Shown: piece after piece, positions 1 to 8,750 of the stretch
Position numbering within the stretch: the first letter of the stretch is position 1
How the letters are laid out: each line of letters starts with the position of its first letter
DNA from: Sideroxydans lithotrophicus
GTDB lineage: Bacteria > Pseudomonadota > Gammaproteobacteria > Burkholderiales > Gallionellaceae
Assembly: GCA_020723185.1 (NCBI GenBank)
Contig: DYJI01000002.1
Location: 124,001-188,000 of the forward strand
DNA: 64,000 bases
Direction: 5' to 3'
The notes under the pieces: model-generated
Told to the model about the DNA's origin: nothing
Database searches by the model: none
What the model saw: only the letters and a program-made list of their open reading frames with translations
Translations under genes and position numbers: made by a program

Positions 1-217
1 CGATTCGCGCAGCCGCAGAAAATGGCGGCGTTTTGACTTCGCCATGCAGCCATACCAGCGGTTTATGCTGTTTGCTCATGGCGTTCAGTCTATGTCGGAA
101 CTGACATATTCGCAAGGCGTTTCTTGGCGAATGGTCTGGGGCGTTGCTTGCCTGGAAACAGCCGTAAATATCTCAGCATCCGATATGCAAAGGACAGTCT
201 CACTTGGCCCCTATCGG

Positions 218-223
218 TATAAT
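218..223 (+). promoter_or_regulatory. candidate -10 box of rlhA (TATAAT)
   Basis: A perfect TATAAT lies ten bases before the chosen rlhA start codon. No good -35 hexamer is present at 16-18 bp, and there is no Shine-Dalgarno sequence between it and the ATG. If it is used, the transcript would start within a few bases of the ATG and be nearly leaderless. Seen: the hexamer and the missing SD. Inferred: its use. Confidence 0.4.
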
Positions 224-232
224 CGCGCCGCC

Positions 233-2185
233 ATGTCAACTCCCCTTTCCACCCTCGAACTCCTCGCCCCCGCCAAGACCGTCGCCATCGCCCGCGAGGC
301 GATCTCGCACGGGGCGGATGCGGTTTATATCGGCGGCCCTTCATTCGGCGCGCGCGACAAGGCTGGCAACAGCCTGGCCGACATCGCAGAGCTGGTGCGT
401 TATGCGCATCGTTTCCACGCCAAGGTCTATGTCACGCTGAACACCATCCTGCACGATGCCGAGCTGGAGCCTGCACGCAGGCTTGCGCAGGACTGCTACG
501 ACATCGGTGTGGATGCGCTCATCGTGCAGGACATGGGGTTGCTGCAACTCGACCTGCCACCCATCGACCTGCATGCCTCCACGCAATGCGACATCCGCAC
601 GCCGGAGAAGGCGAAGTTCCTCGCCGATGTCGGTTTCTCGCAACTGGTGCTGGCGCGCGAGCTGACCATCGAGGAGATCATCAAGGTGCGCGCGGCGGTG
701 CCCAACGACACGGTGATCGAACACTTCATCCACGGCGCGTTGTGCGTGGCCTACTCGGGGCAGTGCAACATCAGCCATGCGCACACCGGGCGCAGCGCGA
801 ACCGCGGCGATTGCTCGCAAGCCTGCCGCCTGCCCTACACGCTGGAAGATGAACAGGGACGCGTCGTTGCGTTCGAGAAACATCTGCTGTCGGTAAAGGA
901 CAACAACCAGACGCAAAACCTGCGCGCGCTGGTCAAGGCCGGCGTGCGCAGCTTCAAGATCGAGGGGCGCTACAAGGATGCGCCGTATGTAAAGAACATC
1001 ACCGGCCATTACCGCCGCCTGCTGGACGAGATCCTGGAGAACCGCCACGACCTGCATGCGGCTTCCAGCGGCACCACGAAACTGTTCTTCACACCGGATC
1101 CGGACAAGACCTTCCATCGCGGTGCGACCGACTATTTCGCCAACGGCCGCCAGATCGACATCGGCGCGTTCGATGCGCCCAGCTTCGTCGGCCTGCCGTT
1201 GGGCAGCATCAGCAAGCTCGGGCCGGACTGGTTCGAGATCGAGACCACCGAACAGCTTTCGAACGGCGACGGCCTCAACTACCAGCACAAGCGCGAGACG
1301 CGCGGCTTGCGCGCAAACACAGTGAAGCAGGTGGGCGCGGCATGGCGCGTGTGGCCGAACGAGAAGATGGCTGAACTGACTGGATTGCGCGTCGGCCTCA
1401 CCATCAATCGCAACAGCGACCACGCTTGGGAGATGGCGCTCAGCAAGAAGTCGGCGGAGCGCAAGATCGGCGTGCACGCCACGCTGGCGGAAACCGCGAC
1501 GGGTTACACGCTGACCTTGCACGACGAGGACGACATCGAAGTCAGCGCGAGCGCCGACTTCGACAAGCAACCCGCGAAGCAACCGGAAGAAGCAGAGGAC
1601 GCCGTACGTGCGCAGCTCGCACGCATGGGCAATACCGACTTCGAACTGGAAGATGCGGACGTGCACTGGTCACAACCGCAGTTCATCCCCTCTTCGCTGC
1701 TCAACACCTTGCGCCGCGATGCCGTGGAAAAGCTGGAGGCCGCGCGCCTGGCTGCGTATGTGCCGCTGCCGCGCAAGGCGGCGGTGCAACCGCCTGCCAC
1801 CTATCCGGAAGAAACGCTCTCCTTCCTCGCCAATGTGTACAACAGCGCCGCGCGCGACTTCTACGCGCAGCACGGCGTGAAGCTGATCGCCGCCGCCTAC
1901 GAGGCGCACGAGGAAGCGGGCGAAGTGCCGCTGATGATCACGCGCCACTGCATCCGCTATTCGCTGAGCCTGTGCCCGAAACAGGCCAGGGGCGTGATCG
2001 GTGTACAAGGCCAGGTGCGCGCCGAGCCGATGACGCTGGTCAACGGCAGCGAGCGCCTGCGTCTGGAATTCGATTGCCGCAAGTGCGAGATGCACGTGAT
2101 GGGCAAGGCGAAGAAGCACATCCTTAAATCACCTCCGCCTTCCATTATCCCGCTCACCTTCCACAAGCAACGGCCGTCCGCCTGA
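233..2185 (+). CDS. rlhA: U32-family 23S rRNA C2501 hydroxylation protein RlhA (YdcP type)
   Basis: This is a 650-residue U32-family protein, close to the roughly 650 residues usual for RlhA/YdcP. That family is required for hydroxylation of C2501 in 23S rRNA. The N-terminal barrel shows LLAPAKTVAIAREAISHGAD and VYIGGPSFGAR. The family signature follows in FIHGALCVAYSGQC and a Cys-rich stretch (NRGDCSQACRLPY) that supplies likely Fe-S ligands. Further cysteines near the C-terminus (LSLCPK, FDCRKCEM) also fit the long U32 subfamily. The ORF track begins 63 codons earlier, but that extension does not resemble the family. The ATG at 233 gives the conserved start (MSTPLSTLELLAPAK) and sits just after a TATAAT. 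It stands alone between a gene-free start of the window and an ATP-grasp-like gene. A second U32 protein (TrhP type) lies at the far end of the window. Confidence 0.88.
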   Translation: MSTPLSTLELLAPAKTVAIAREAISHGADAVYIGGPSFGARDKAGNSLADIAELVRYAHRFHAKVYVTLNTILHDAELEPARRLAQDCYDIGVDALIVQDMGLLQLDLPPIDLHASTQCDIRTPEKAKFLADVGFSQLVLARELTIEEIIKVRAAVPNDTVIEHFIHGALCVAYSGQCNISHAHTGRSANRGDCSQACRLPYTLEDEQGRVVAFEKHLLSVKDNNQTQNLRALVKAGVRSFKIEGRYKDAPYVKNITGHYRRLLDEILENRHDLHAASSGTTKLFFTPDPDKTFHRGATDYFANGRQIDIGAFDAPSFVGLPLGSISKLGPDWFEIETTEQLSNGDGLNYQHKRETRGLRANTVKQVGAAWRVWPNEKMAELTGLRVGLTINRNSDHAWEMALSKKSAERKIGVHATLAETATGYTLTLHDEDDIEVSASADFDKQPAKQPEEAEDAVRAQLARMGNTDFELEDADVHWSQPQFIPSSLLNTLRRDAVEKLEAARLAAYVPLPRKAAVQPPATYPEETLSFLANVYNSAARDFYAQHGVKLIAAAYEAHEEAGEVPLMITRHCIRYSLSLCPKQARGVIGVQGQVRAEPMTLVNGSERLRLEFDCRKCEMHVMGKAKKHILKSPPPSIIPLTFHKQRPSA

Positions 2186-2233
2186 CCGTGACGAGCATGC
2201 GGGTCCGGCATGTTCCCTGTCGCCAAAGCGAAG

Positions 2234-2261
2234 TTGAATCAAGGAATTCCTGCGCTATTCG
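2234..2261 (+). promoter_or_regulatory. possible sigma-70 promoter for the ATP-grasp/serC pair
   Basis: TTGAAT and TATTCG are separated by 16 bp about 60 bases before the ATG at 2321. The -10 is a weak match. This is the best candidate in the 135-bp gap after rlhA. Confidence 0.25.
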
Positions 2262-2320
2262 CGGCACGAAAGCCGTACTTTTCAACTATCCTTGCCCCTC
2301 GCCCTGAATAAAGTAAAGCA

Positions 2321-3547
2321 ATGAACGCCACCACCGAGCAGAACACTTCCGAGACGACCTTCCTGGGACTGGCCCCTTTCCTGCGCGCCAGCGTCTCCGG
2401 ACAAGACCTGAAACCCTATGCCGAAGCCCTGCTCGCCGAAGCGCAGCAGAAGCAGACCGACGGCCCGTTGTGGATGAACCTGTCGGTCGCCATGCAGTGC
2501 ATCGGCCAGCGCGACATCGGCCTGTCCATCCAGGCCATGGCGCTGGAGCAACAGCGCATCTACCGTCTACCGGCGATGCAGCAGCCTGTCCTCACGCGTT
2601 TGCTGGTACTGATGGCACCCGGCGACATCGCGGCCAACACGCCCATCGACTGCCTGCTGGAACGCACGGACGTGGACCTGATCCTGTATTACGTGAGCCA
2701 GCCAGACCCGCTCGCATTGCCCATCCCCGAACACGATGCGGTACTGGTCGCCATCAGCGAATCGGATGCCAACCGCGCCACACTGCTCGCTCTGGAAGAA
2801 AAGTTGCATGACTGGCCGAAACCGGTCATCAACCAGCCGAAGCACATCCCCTGCGTCGGTCGCGATGCGGCCAGCGAACTGCTGCGGGATGTAGCCGGTA
2901 TCGAGATGCCGCCTACACTGCGCTGTGGACGCGAAGTGTTGCAGGCGATCGCCGCAGGCCAGACCACGCTCGCCGCGAACTTCCCCGGCAACGACTATCC
3001 GATCATCGTGCGCCCCTACGACTCGCAAGCGGGACGCGATCTGGCGCGCATCGCCTCGGCGCAAGAACTGGCGGCGTATCTTGCCAAGGTACAGGCAAGC
3101 GATCTCTTCATCGCGCGTTTCGTCGACTACAGCGGCGACGACGGCCTGTTCCGCAAATTCCGCATCGCGCTCATAGCCGGCCAGCCCTACGCCTGCCACA
3201 TGGCCGTGTCCGGCAACTGGATGATCCACTACCTCAACGCGGGCATGTACGAGGACGCGAACAAACGCGCCGAGGAACTCGCCTTCATGGAACACTTCGA
3301 CGACTTCGCGCAACGCCATCGCAATGCGCTGGACGAGATATACCGCCGCACGGGTCTGGACTATCTGCTCATCGACGGCGCCGAGACGCGCGACGGCAAG
3401 CTGCTCATCTTCGAGATCGACCACACCATGGTCGTGCACGCGATGGACCCGGAAGAACTGTTCCCCTACAAACAGCAGCACATCGCCAAGGCGCGCGATG
3501 CCTTCCGCGCCTATCTGCAACGCCTGACCGCGAGCCGCGATGCCTAA
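2321..3547 (+). CDS. ATP-grasp-like protein of unknown substrate
   Basis: A 408-residue protein with no signal peptide or membrane segment. The N-terminal 90 residues are helical and TPR-like (LLAEAQQKQTDGPLWMNLS). The C-terminal half resembles a divergent ATP-grasp fold: YPIIVRPYDSQAGRDL, then FRKFRIALIAGQPYACHMAV, then a terminal GKLLIFEIDH where an acidic metal-binding pair is expected. The usual lysine of the first strand is Arg here and the usual E-x-N is E-x-D, so catalytic competence is uncertain. The gene ends eight bases inside the start of a SerC-family aminotransferase gene, so the two are translationally coupled and probably act on related metabolites. RimK-type ligase is one possible description, but no substrate can be named. 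Seen: motifs and overlap. Inferred: ATP-grasp assignment. Confidence 0.6.
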   Translation: MNATTEQNTSETTFLGLAPFLRASVSGQDLKPYAEALLAEAQQKQTDGPLWMNLSVAMQCIGQRDIGLSIQAMALEQQRIYRLPAMQQPVLTRLLVLMAPGDIAANTPIDCLLERTDVDLILYYVSQPDPLALPIPEHDAVLVAISESDANRATLLALEEKLHDWPKPVINQPKHIPCVGRDAASELLRDVAGIEMPPTLRCGREVLQAIAAGQTTLAANFPGNDYPIIVRPYDSQAGRDLARIASAQELAAYLAKVQASDLFIARFVDYSGDDGLFRKFRIALIAGQPYACHMAVSGNWMIHYLNAGMYEDANKRAEELAFMEHFDDFAQRHRNALDEIYRRTGLDYLLIDGAETRDGKLLIFEIDHTMVVHAMDPEELFPYKQQHIAKARDAFRAYLQRLTASRDA

Positions 3548-4640
3548 GCCCAGCAACCGGCTGAACTTCTCCGGCGGACCGGGTGCGCTGCCCGAGACAG
3601 TGCTGCAACAAGTACAGCAGGCCATCATCGCCGTGCCGGAAGTGGGACTTTCCATCCTCGGCATCAGCCATCGTTCCGACTGGTTCTCTGCCGTCGTGCA
3701 GGAACTGGAAGACAACATCCGCACCCTGCTAGGTTTATCCAAGGACTACCACGTGCTGTTCCTGCAAGGCGGCGCGACCCAGCAGTTCTCCATGATCCCG
3801 ATGACGCTGTTGCGCGGCAAAAAAACGCCTGCGGAATATCTGCACACCGGCTACTGGAGCGGCAAGGCGCTGGCCGAAGCCAGACGCGAAGGCCCGATAC
3901 GCGTGTTGTGGAGCGGCGAGTCCGGGAATTTCAGCCGCCTGCCGACCGATGCGGAACTCGACTACTCGCCGGACGCGCCCTATCTGCACTACATCTCCAA
4001 CGAGACCGTGGAAGGCCTGCAGTTCCAGCGCGTGCTCGGCCGCGACGATGTGCCGCGCGTGTGCGACATGTCGTCCGACTTCCTGTCGCGCCCCTGCGCT
4101 GCGGATCGCTACGCCATGATCTACGCGCATGCGCAAAAGAACATCGGCCCAGCAGGCGTGACCGTGGTCGTACTGCGCGACGAGATACTGAAGGACGCAC
4201 CGGACGACCTGCCCGGCTTCCTCGATTACCGCAGCCACATCAAAGCCCACTCCATCTTCAACACCCCGCCGGTGTTCTCCATCTACGTGGTGCTGCTGGT
4301 GACACGCTGGCTATTGAACGAAGTAGGCGGACTAGAGAACATGGCCGCGCTCAACAGCAGCAAAGCCGAACTGCTCTACCGCACGCTGGACCAGAGCAAC
4401 AACTTCTACCGCGGCCACGCCGCCATCGCCGACCGCTCGCAAATGAACGTCTCATTCAACCTGCCCAGCAAGGAGTTGGAACAACGCTTCCTGCAAGAAT
4501 CTTCCGCAGCAGGCTTCTCCGGCCTAGCCGGACACCGCTCCATCGGCGGCATACGCGCTTCGCTCTATAACGGCTTGACGCTGTCGGCGGCGGAAGAGAT
4601 GGCCGGATTCATGGCGGAATTCAGGGAGGCGAACGGCTGA
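3540..4640 (+). CDS. serC: phosphoserine aminotransferase family protein (SerC-like)
   Basis: A 366-residue class V PLP aminotransferase closely patterned on SerC. It has NFSGGPGALP at the start, ISHRSDWF (the substrate His-Arg region), the PLP-binding lysine at about residue 200 in AHAQKNIGPAG, IFNTPPVFSIY, and GHRSIGGIRASLYN near the end. SerC converts 3-phosphohydroxypyruvate plus glutamate to phosphoserine and also acts in pyridoxine synthesis. The usual partners (gyrA, pheA, aroA) are absent; instead the gene overlaps an ATP-grasp-like gene by eight bases. It may be the housekeeping SerC or a paralogue with another oxo-acid substrate. The family is certain, but exact substrate is not, because the rest of the genome is not visible. 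Confidence 0.8.
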   Translation: MPKPSNRLNFSGGPGALPETVLQQVQQAIIAVPEVGLSILGISHRSDWFSAVVQELEDNIRTLLGLSKDYHVLFLQGGATQQFSMIPMTLLRGKKTPAEYLHTGYWSGKALAEARREGPIRVLWSGESGNFSRLPTDAELDYSPDAPYLHYISNETVEGLQFQRVLGRDDVPRVCDMSSDFLSRPCAADRYAMIYAHAQKNIGPAGVTVVVLRDEILKDAPDDLPGFLDYRSHIKAHSIFNTPPVFSIYVVLLVTRWLLNEVGGLENMAALNSSKAELLYRTLDQSNNFYRGHAAIADRSQMNVSFNLPSKELEQRFLQESSAAGFSGLAGHRSIGGIRASLYNGLTLSAAEEMAGFMAEFREANG

Positions 4641-4669
4641 TCGTCGCCCGGAAACACGCATTTCATCCT

Positions 4670-4700
4670 TGCATATTGAAAGACGAAATTTAAATATGCA
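4670..4700. repeat. 8-bp perfect inverted repeat downstream of serC
   Basis: TGCATATT and AATATGCA are separated by 15 bases in an AT-rich patch 30 bp after the serC stop codon. It could be a weak hairpin or a protein-binding site. There is no T-run that would make it a convincing terminator. Confidence 0.35.
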
Positions 4701-4771
4701 GAACACATCCGGCGTTATCATTGCTGCGCCGGAAGGTCATAACCTCCCTCCTCATCCATCCGGATATTCAT

Positions 4772-4800
4772 TTTGCCGATACCGGCAAAGTCTCTATACT
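4772..4800 (+). promoter_or_regulatory. sigma-70 promoter with palindromic operator over the -35 box
   Basis: TTGCCG (4773-4778) and TATACT (4795-4800) are spaced by 16 bp, about 50 bases before the start codon at 4853. The -35 lies inside a 7+4+7 palindrome (TTTGCCG-ATAC-CGGCAAA, 4772-4789), a plausible regulator site. Both elements are read directly from the sequence; regulation is inferred. Confidence 0.55.
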
Positions 4801-4852
4801 CCGGCCCACGCAATGCAACATTTCCATCGATAGTGGATACAGGGAGTCATTC

Positions 4853-5143
4853 ATGAAAACTTATCTTATGGGTTTGCTTACCGCTGCGATGATGCTGACC
4901 GGGGCAACCGTATTTGCAGCCGGCGAAGAGGGCAGCGGGCATAGCAGCACAGCCACCAAGCTGGACGTTGAAGAGTTGAAGCCGGTTACTGAGGAAGCAG
5001 CGGATAAGCCCACACCGGAAATGAAACCCGCCAAGCCCTACAAACGCAGCACATCGAACAAGCCGCGTGCCAAGGATCTGGATTTCAGGCACTGCCTGGA
5101 ACTGACAGACAACGCCGAGATCGCGCGATGTGCGCAGGAATAA
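4853..5143 (+). CDS. small secreted lysine/proline-rich protein, unknown function
   Basis: A 96-residue protein. The track starts at 4721, but the ATG at 4853 has an AGGGAG Shine-Dalgarno sequence and gives a clean signal peptide (MKTYLMGLLTAAMMLTGATV, cleavage near VFAA-GEE). The mature part is about 75 residues, rich in Lys, Glu, Pro and Thr and probably largely unstructured. It ends with a short segment carrying two cysteines (FRHCLELTDNAEIARCAQE) that could form a disulfide in the periplasm. It is a monocistronic gene behind a good promoter with an operator-like palindrome, and it is followed by a MITE-like element. I do not recognise the family. Confidence 0.65.
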   Translation: MKTYLMGLLTAAMMLTGATVFAAGEEGSGHSSTATKLDVEELKPVTEEAADKPTPEMKPAKPYKRSTSNKPRAKDLDFRHCLELTDNAEIARCAQE

Positions 5144-5178
5144 CAAGCTCGCACTGGCAGGAAAAACCACCGCGCAGT

Positions 5179-5391
5179 CAGGGAAGGTCTGATTAAGTCC
5201 GAAAGCCATGGTTCGATACATTTTCCGTTCGTCCCGATAACCAGCCACTTGCCAGCTTGCTGGCTTAGTGGATTGGCTAGTAGTTTCATCAGTGCCGCGC
5301 TTGCGCGGTGTATCGAGGGAGCGAACGGAAAACGAGCTTGCGAGTTTCGCTTAAATACTCACCACGAACGGACTTAATCAGACCTTCCCTG
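5179..5391. mobile_element. MITE-like element with 23-bp perfect terminal inverted repeats
   Basis: CAGGGAAGGTCTGATTAAGT (continuing CCG) at 5179-5201 is repeated exactly in reverse complement at 5369-5391. The 213-bp unit also has inner inverted matches: TTTTCCGTTCG at 5221 with CGAACGGAAAA at 5322, and CGATACA with TGTATCG. It has no coding capacity. The length, perfect ends and position in the 310-bp gap between two genes (5144-5453) fit a miniature inverted-repeat transposable element. No clear target-site duplication was seen. Apart from this element I see nothing else in the gap. Confidence 0.65.
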
Positions 5392-5453
5392 GCTTCGCAC
5401 CTAATGCGCGCCGTGAAGTTAGCGGCACGCATCAATGATCCGCATCGAACAAT

Positions 5454-6746
5454 ATGACCAAACTCAAACTGCACTGGCAGATCCTCATCGCCCTTTTGCT
5501 GGCCGCCATCGCCGGCTCTGTCGCGGGTACTGACGCCACACTGTTCGGCGTGCGCTGGTACGCGGTGTTCGATTTCATCGGCACGCTGTTCCTCAATGCA
5601 TTGAAGATGCTGATCGTGCCGCTGGTAGTGTCGTCCATCATCGTCGGCATCGCGGGCATCGGCGGGGGCGGCGCGTTCGGGCGGCTGGGCGCAAAAACGC
5701 TGATCTATTACGCGACCACCAGCCTGTTGGCCATCCTGATCGGCCTCGCCATCGTGAACATGACCGCGCCCGGCATCATCGACGGCCAACCGGCGAAGGA
5801 ACGACTCGGCATGGCGCAGGTGAACGAGGAAGTGGTCGCCAGCATGGAAGGCAAAGGTGCGGGCGATCTGGTCGGCATCTTCCTGCGCATGGTGCCGACC
5901 AACATCGTGTCGGCGGCGGCGGACGGGCAGATGCTGGGGCTGATCTTCTTCAGCCTGCTGTTCGGCTTCTTCATGACCAAGATCGAGGAGCCCTATGCCG
6001 AAAGTCAGTACAAACTCTGGAACGGCATCTTCCAGGTGATGATGAAGATCACCGACTGGGTGATGAAGTTCGCACCCATCGGCGTGTTCGGGCTGGTAGC
6101 CAAGGTGGTGGCGGGCACCGGCTTCGCCGCCATCGCACCGCTGGCCTGGTTCTTCTTCAGCGTGCTGGCCGGGCTGGCGATACATTCCCTGCTGGTGCTG
6201 CCCGCCCTGCTGTATTTCGTAGGCGGCGTGAGCCCGCTGCGCCATTACCGCGCCATGGCTCCCGCCCTGCTCACCGCTTTCTCCACCAGTTCTTCCGCCG
6301 CCACCCTGCCGCTGACCATGGAATGCGTGGAGAAACGCGCGGGCGTGTCCAACCGCACCAGCAGCTTCGTGCTGCCGCTGGGCGCGACGGTGAACATGGA
6401 CGGTACCGCGCTGTACGAATGCGTGGCGGCGATGTTCATCGCGCAGGCTTACGGCATCGAACTGGGCTTCGTACAGCAGTTCACCGTCGTGCTGCTCGCG
6501 CTGGTCACCTCCATCGGCGTGGCGGCCATCCCCTCCGCCAGCCTGGTCGCCATCGCCATCATCCTGGGTGCCATCGGCCTGCCGCTGGAGGCCATCGGCC
6601 TCATCCTAGCGGTGGATCGCGTGCTGGATATGTGCCGCACGTCGGTGAATGTCTTCAGCGATTCATGCGGGGCGGTTATCATCGCGCGTCTGGATGGCGA
6701 GGAGAACGTGTTGCCCGACACGCCTCCGTCCGCAGCCAAAGGTTAA
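5454..6746 (+). CDS. dicarboxylate/amino acid:cation symporter (DAACS family)
   Basis: A 430-residue inner-membrane transporter of the GltP/DctA family, which imports glutamate, aspartate or C4-dicarboxylates with protons or sodium. The N-terminus is a hydrophobic helix (IALLLAAIAGSVAG). The family hallmarks are the serine-rich hairpin FSTSSSAATLPLTMECVE, the NMDGTALYE motif that binds cation and substrate, and DRVLDMCRTSVNVFSD near the C-terminus. Length and motifs are standard. The loop before the third helix is long (GIIDGQPAKERLGMAQ), as in many bacterial homologues. Substrate preference cannot be decided from sequence alone. The SD before the ATG is weak. The gene precedes parE by 33 bp, but functional linkage is unlikely. 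Confidence 0.85.
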   Translation: MTKLKLHWQILIALLLAAIAGSVAGTDATLFGVRWYAVFDFIGTLFLNALKMLIVPLVVSSIIVGIAGIGGGGAFGRLGAKTLIYYATTSLLAILIGLAIVNMTAPGIIDGQPAKERLGMAQVNEEVVASMEGKGAGDLVGIFLRMVPTNIVSAAADGQMLGLIFFSLLFGFFMTKIEEPYAESQYKLWNGIFQVMMKITDWVMKFAPIGVFGLVAKVVAGTGFAAIAPLAWFFFSVLAGLAIHSLLVLPALLYFVGGVSPLRHYRAMAPALLTAFSTSSSAATLPLTMECVEKRAGVSNRTSSFVLPLGATVNMDGTALYECVAAMFIAQAYGIELGFVQQFTVVLLALVTSIGVAAIPSASLVAIAIILGAIGLPLEAIGLILAVDRVLDMCRTSVNVFSDSCGAVIIARLDGEENVLPDTPPSAAKG

Positions 6747-6779
6747 TAATCAGCAAGTTGTTCTAATCAGGAGTCTCCG

Positions 6780-8750
6780 TTGAGCGTCAATTACGATGAG
6801 TCGTCATTCAAGGTGCTGCGCGGCCTGGACCCCGTGCGCCAGCGCCCCGGCATGTACACCACGCTGGACAATCCCAACCACATCATCGCCGAGGTGGTGG
6901 ACAACGCCTGCGACGAGGCGCTGGCCGGTTTCTGCAAGAACATCGTCGTCACCGCACACATCGACGGTTCGGTGACGGTATCGGACGACGGGCGCGGCAT
7001 CCCGGTCGGCCTGCATCCGGAGGAAAAGAAGTCCGTGGTCGAGGTCGCCTACACCGTGCTGCACGCGGGCGGCAAGTTCGACAAGGAGAAAGGCGGCGCC
7101 TACCAGTTCTCCGGCGGCCTGCACGGCGTGGGTGTGGCGGTGACCAATGCATTGTCCACCGCGCTCGAGGTCACCGTGTTCCGCGACGGCGGCGAACACC
7201 ATCTTCGATTCGAACACGGCGTCGCGAAGCAGCCGCTGGCGCGCGTGGGCGAATGTCCCAAGCGCAAGACCGGCACCACGGTGCGCGCCTGGCCGGACGG
7301 AAAATATTTCGATGCACCCAACGTCAACCTGGTGCAACTGGAACGCGCGCTGCGCTCCAAGGCGGTGCTGCTGCCGGGTGTGACCGTCACGCTGCTGATC
7401 GAGAAGAGCGGCGAGAAGAAGGAGTGGAACTATCCCGATGGCCTGCGCGGCTACCTGACGCAGGCGCTGGACGCGCAGGAAGACGGCGGCGCATTGATCG
7501 CGCCGGTGTTCTCCGGCGAGCGCTACGTCGGCAAGAACGACGACAACTATGCCGAAGGCGAAGGCGCGAGCTGGGCACTGGCGTGGACCGAGGAAGGCGC
7601 GATCACGCGCGAGTCCTATGTGAACCTGATCCCGACCTGGAACGGCGGCACGCACGATTCCGGCCTGCGCGACGCGATGTTCAACGCGGTAAAGAGCTTC
7701 ATCGAACTGCACGGCATGCTGCCCAAGGGTGTGAAGCTGACTTCGGACGACGTCGCCAACCGCGCCAGCTTCGTGCTGTCCGCCAAGGTGCTCGACCCTT
7801 CCTTCCAGGGCCAGACCAAAGACAGGCTGGTGTCGCGCACCGCGCTGAAACTCGTCTCGACCATGGTCACCGATCCACTGCTGCTGTGGCTGAACGAACA
7901 CGTCGATTACGGCAAGCGCATCGCCGAAGTAGTGATCAAGCAGGCGCAGAGCCGCATGAAATCGGCGCAGAAGGTGGAGAAGAAGAAAGGCTCCGCAGTC
8001 GCCGTGCTGCCGGGCAAGCTGACCGACGCGGCCGACTTCAACCCGGAGCGCAACGAGCTGTTCCTGGTCGAGGGCGACTCCGCAGGCGGCTCGGCCAAGC
8101 AGGGCCGCAACAAGGAGTTCCAGGCCATTCTGCCGTTGCGCGGCAAGGTGCTCAACACTTTCGAGGTGGATCGCAACCGCCTGTTCGCCAATGCCGAGGT
8201 GCATGACATCGCGGTGGCCATCGGCGTCGATCCGCACGACCTGACCGACGACGTCGATCTGTCCGGCCTGCGTTACAAAGGCATCTACATCATGGCCGAC
8301 GCGGACGTGGACGGTTCGCACATCGCCACGCTGCTGCTGACCTTGTTCTTCCGCCACTTCCCGCGACTGGTCGCCGACGGCCACATCTTCCTCGCGCAGC
8401 CGCCGTTGTTCCGCGTCGATGTGCCCGCGCAAGGCAAGAAGCCGATGCGCAAGATCTACGCCCTGAACGAGGACGAGCTGACTTCCATCGAAGACCGTCT
8501 GCGCAAGGACAAGGTGCGCGAAGGGTCATGGAGCATCTCGCGCTTCAAAGGTCTGGGCGAGATGAATCCGGAACAGTTGTGGGACACCACCATGAACCCG
8601 GACACACGGCGCGCGCTGTGCGTGGCGCTGGATGCGGCTAGCAAGGACGACACGCACCGCATCATGAACATGCTGATGGGCAAACAGGAGTCGGGCGCGC
8701 GCCGCGCCTGGCTGGAATATCACGGAAACGAGGTCACAGGCGATGTCTGA
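6780..8750 (+). CDS. parE: DNA topoisomerase IV subunit B
   Basis: A 656-residue type IIA topoisomerase ATPase subunit that pairs with ParC to decatenate chromosomes. The GHKL ATPase part shows [24 protein letters not shown] and [17 protein letters not shown]. The transducer and TOPRIM regions follow with [16 protein letters not shown] and [11 protein letters not shown] (the metal-binding DxD). The short length, without the GyrB insert, identifies ParE rather than GyrB. The start codon is TTG at 6780, preceded by CAGGAG at good spacing, and gives the conserved [19 protein letters not shown]. The last eight bases overlap parC, so the two subunits are translationally coupled. Confidence 0.95.
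   Translation: MSVNYDESSFKVLRGLDPVRQRPGMYTTLDNPNHIIAEVVDNACDEALAGFCKNIVVTAHIDGSVTVSDDGRGIPVGLHPEEKKSVVEVAYTVLHAGGKFDKEKGGAYQFSGGLHGVGVAVTNALSTALEVTVFRDGGEHHLRFEHGVAKQPLARVGECPKRKTGTTVRAWPDGKYFDAPNVNLVQLERALRSKAVLLPGVTVTLLIEKSGEKKEWNYPDGLRGYLTQALDAQEDGGALIAPVFSGERYVGKNDDNYAEGEGASWALAWTEEGAITRESYVNLIPTWNGGTHDSGLRDAMFNAVKSFIELHGMLPKGVKLTSDDVANRASFVLSAKVLDPSFQGQTKDRLVSRTALKLVSTMVTDPLLLWLNEHVDYGKRIAEVVIKQAQSRMKSAQKVEKKKGSAVAVLPGKLTDAADFNPERNELFLVEGDSAGGSAKQGRNKEFQAILPLRGKVLNTFEVDRNRLFANAEVHDIAVAIGVDPHDLTDDVDLSGLRYKGIYIMADADVDGSHIATLLLTLFFRHFPRLVADGHIFLAQPPLFRVDVPAQGKKPMRKIYALNEDELTSIEDRLRKDKVREGSWSISRFKGLGEMNPEQLWDTTMNPDTRRALCVALDAASKDDTHRIMNMLMGKQESGARRAWLEYHGNEVTGDV

Noticed and set aside
341-1666. 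441-residue minus-strand ORF opposite rlhA
   Set aside because: A shadow of the U32 gene: Arg/Ala/Val-rich composition typical of antisense frames in GC-rich DNA, no motif, and the opposite strand has clear family motifs.
6804-8432. 542-residue minus-strand ORF opposite parE
   Set aside because: Antisense shadow of a well-conserved topoisomerase gene; His/Val/Arg/Gln-rich with no recognisable domain.
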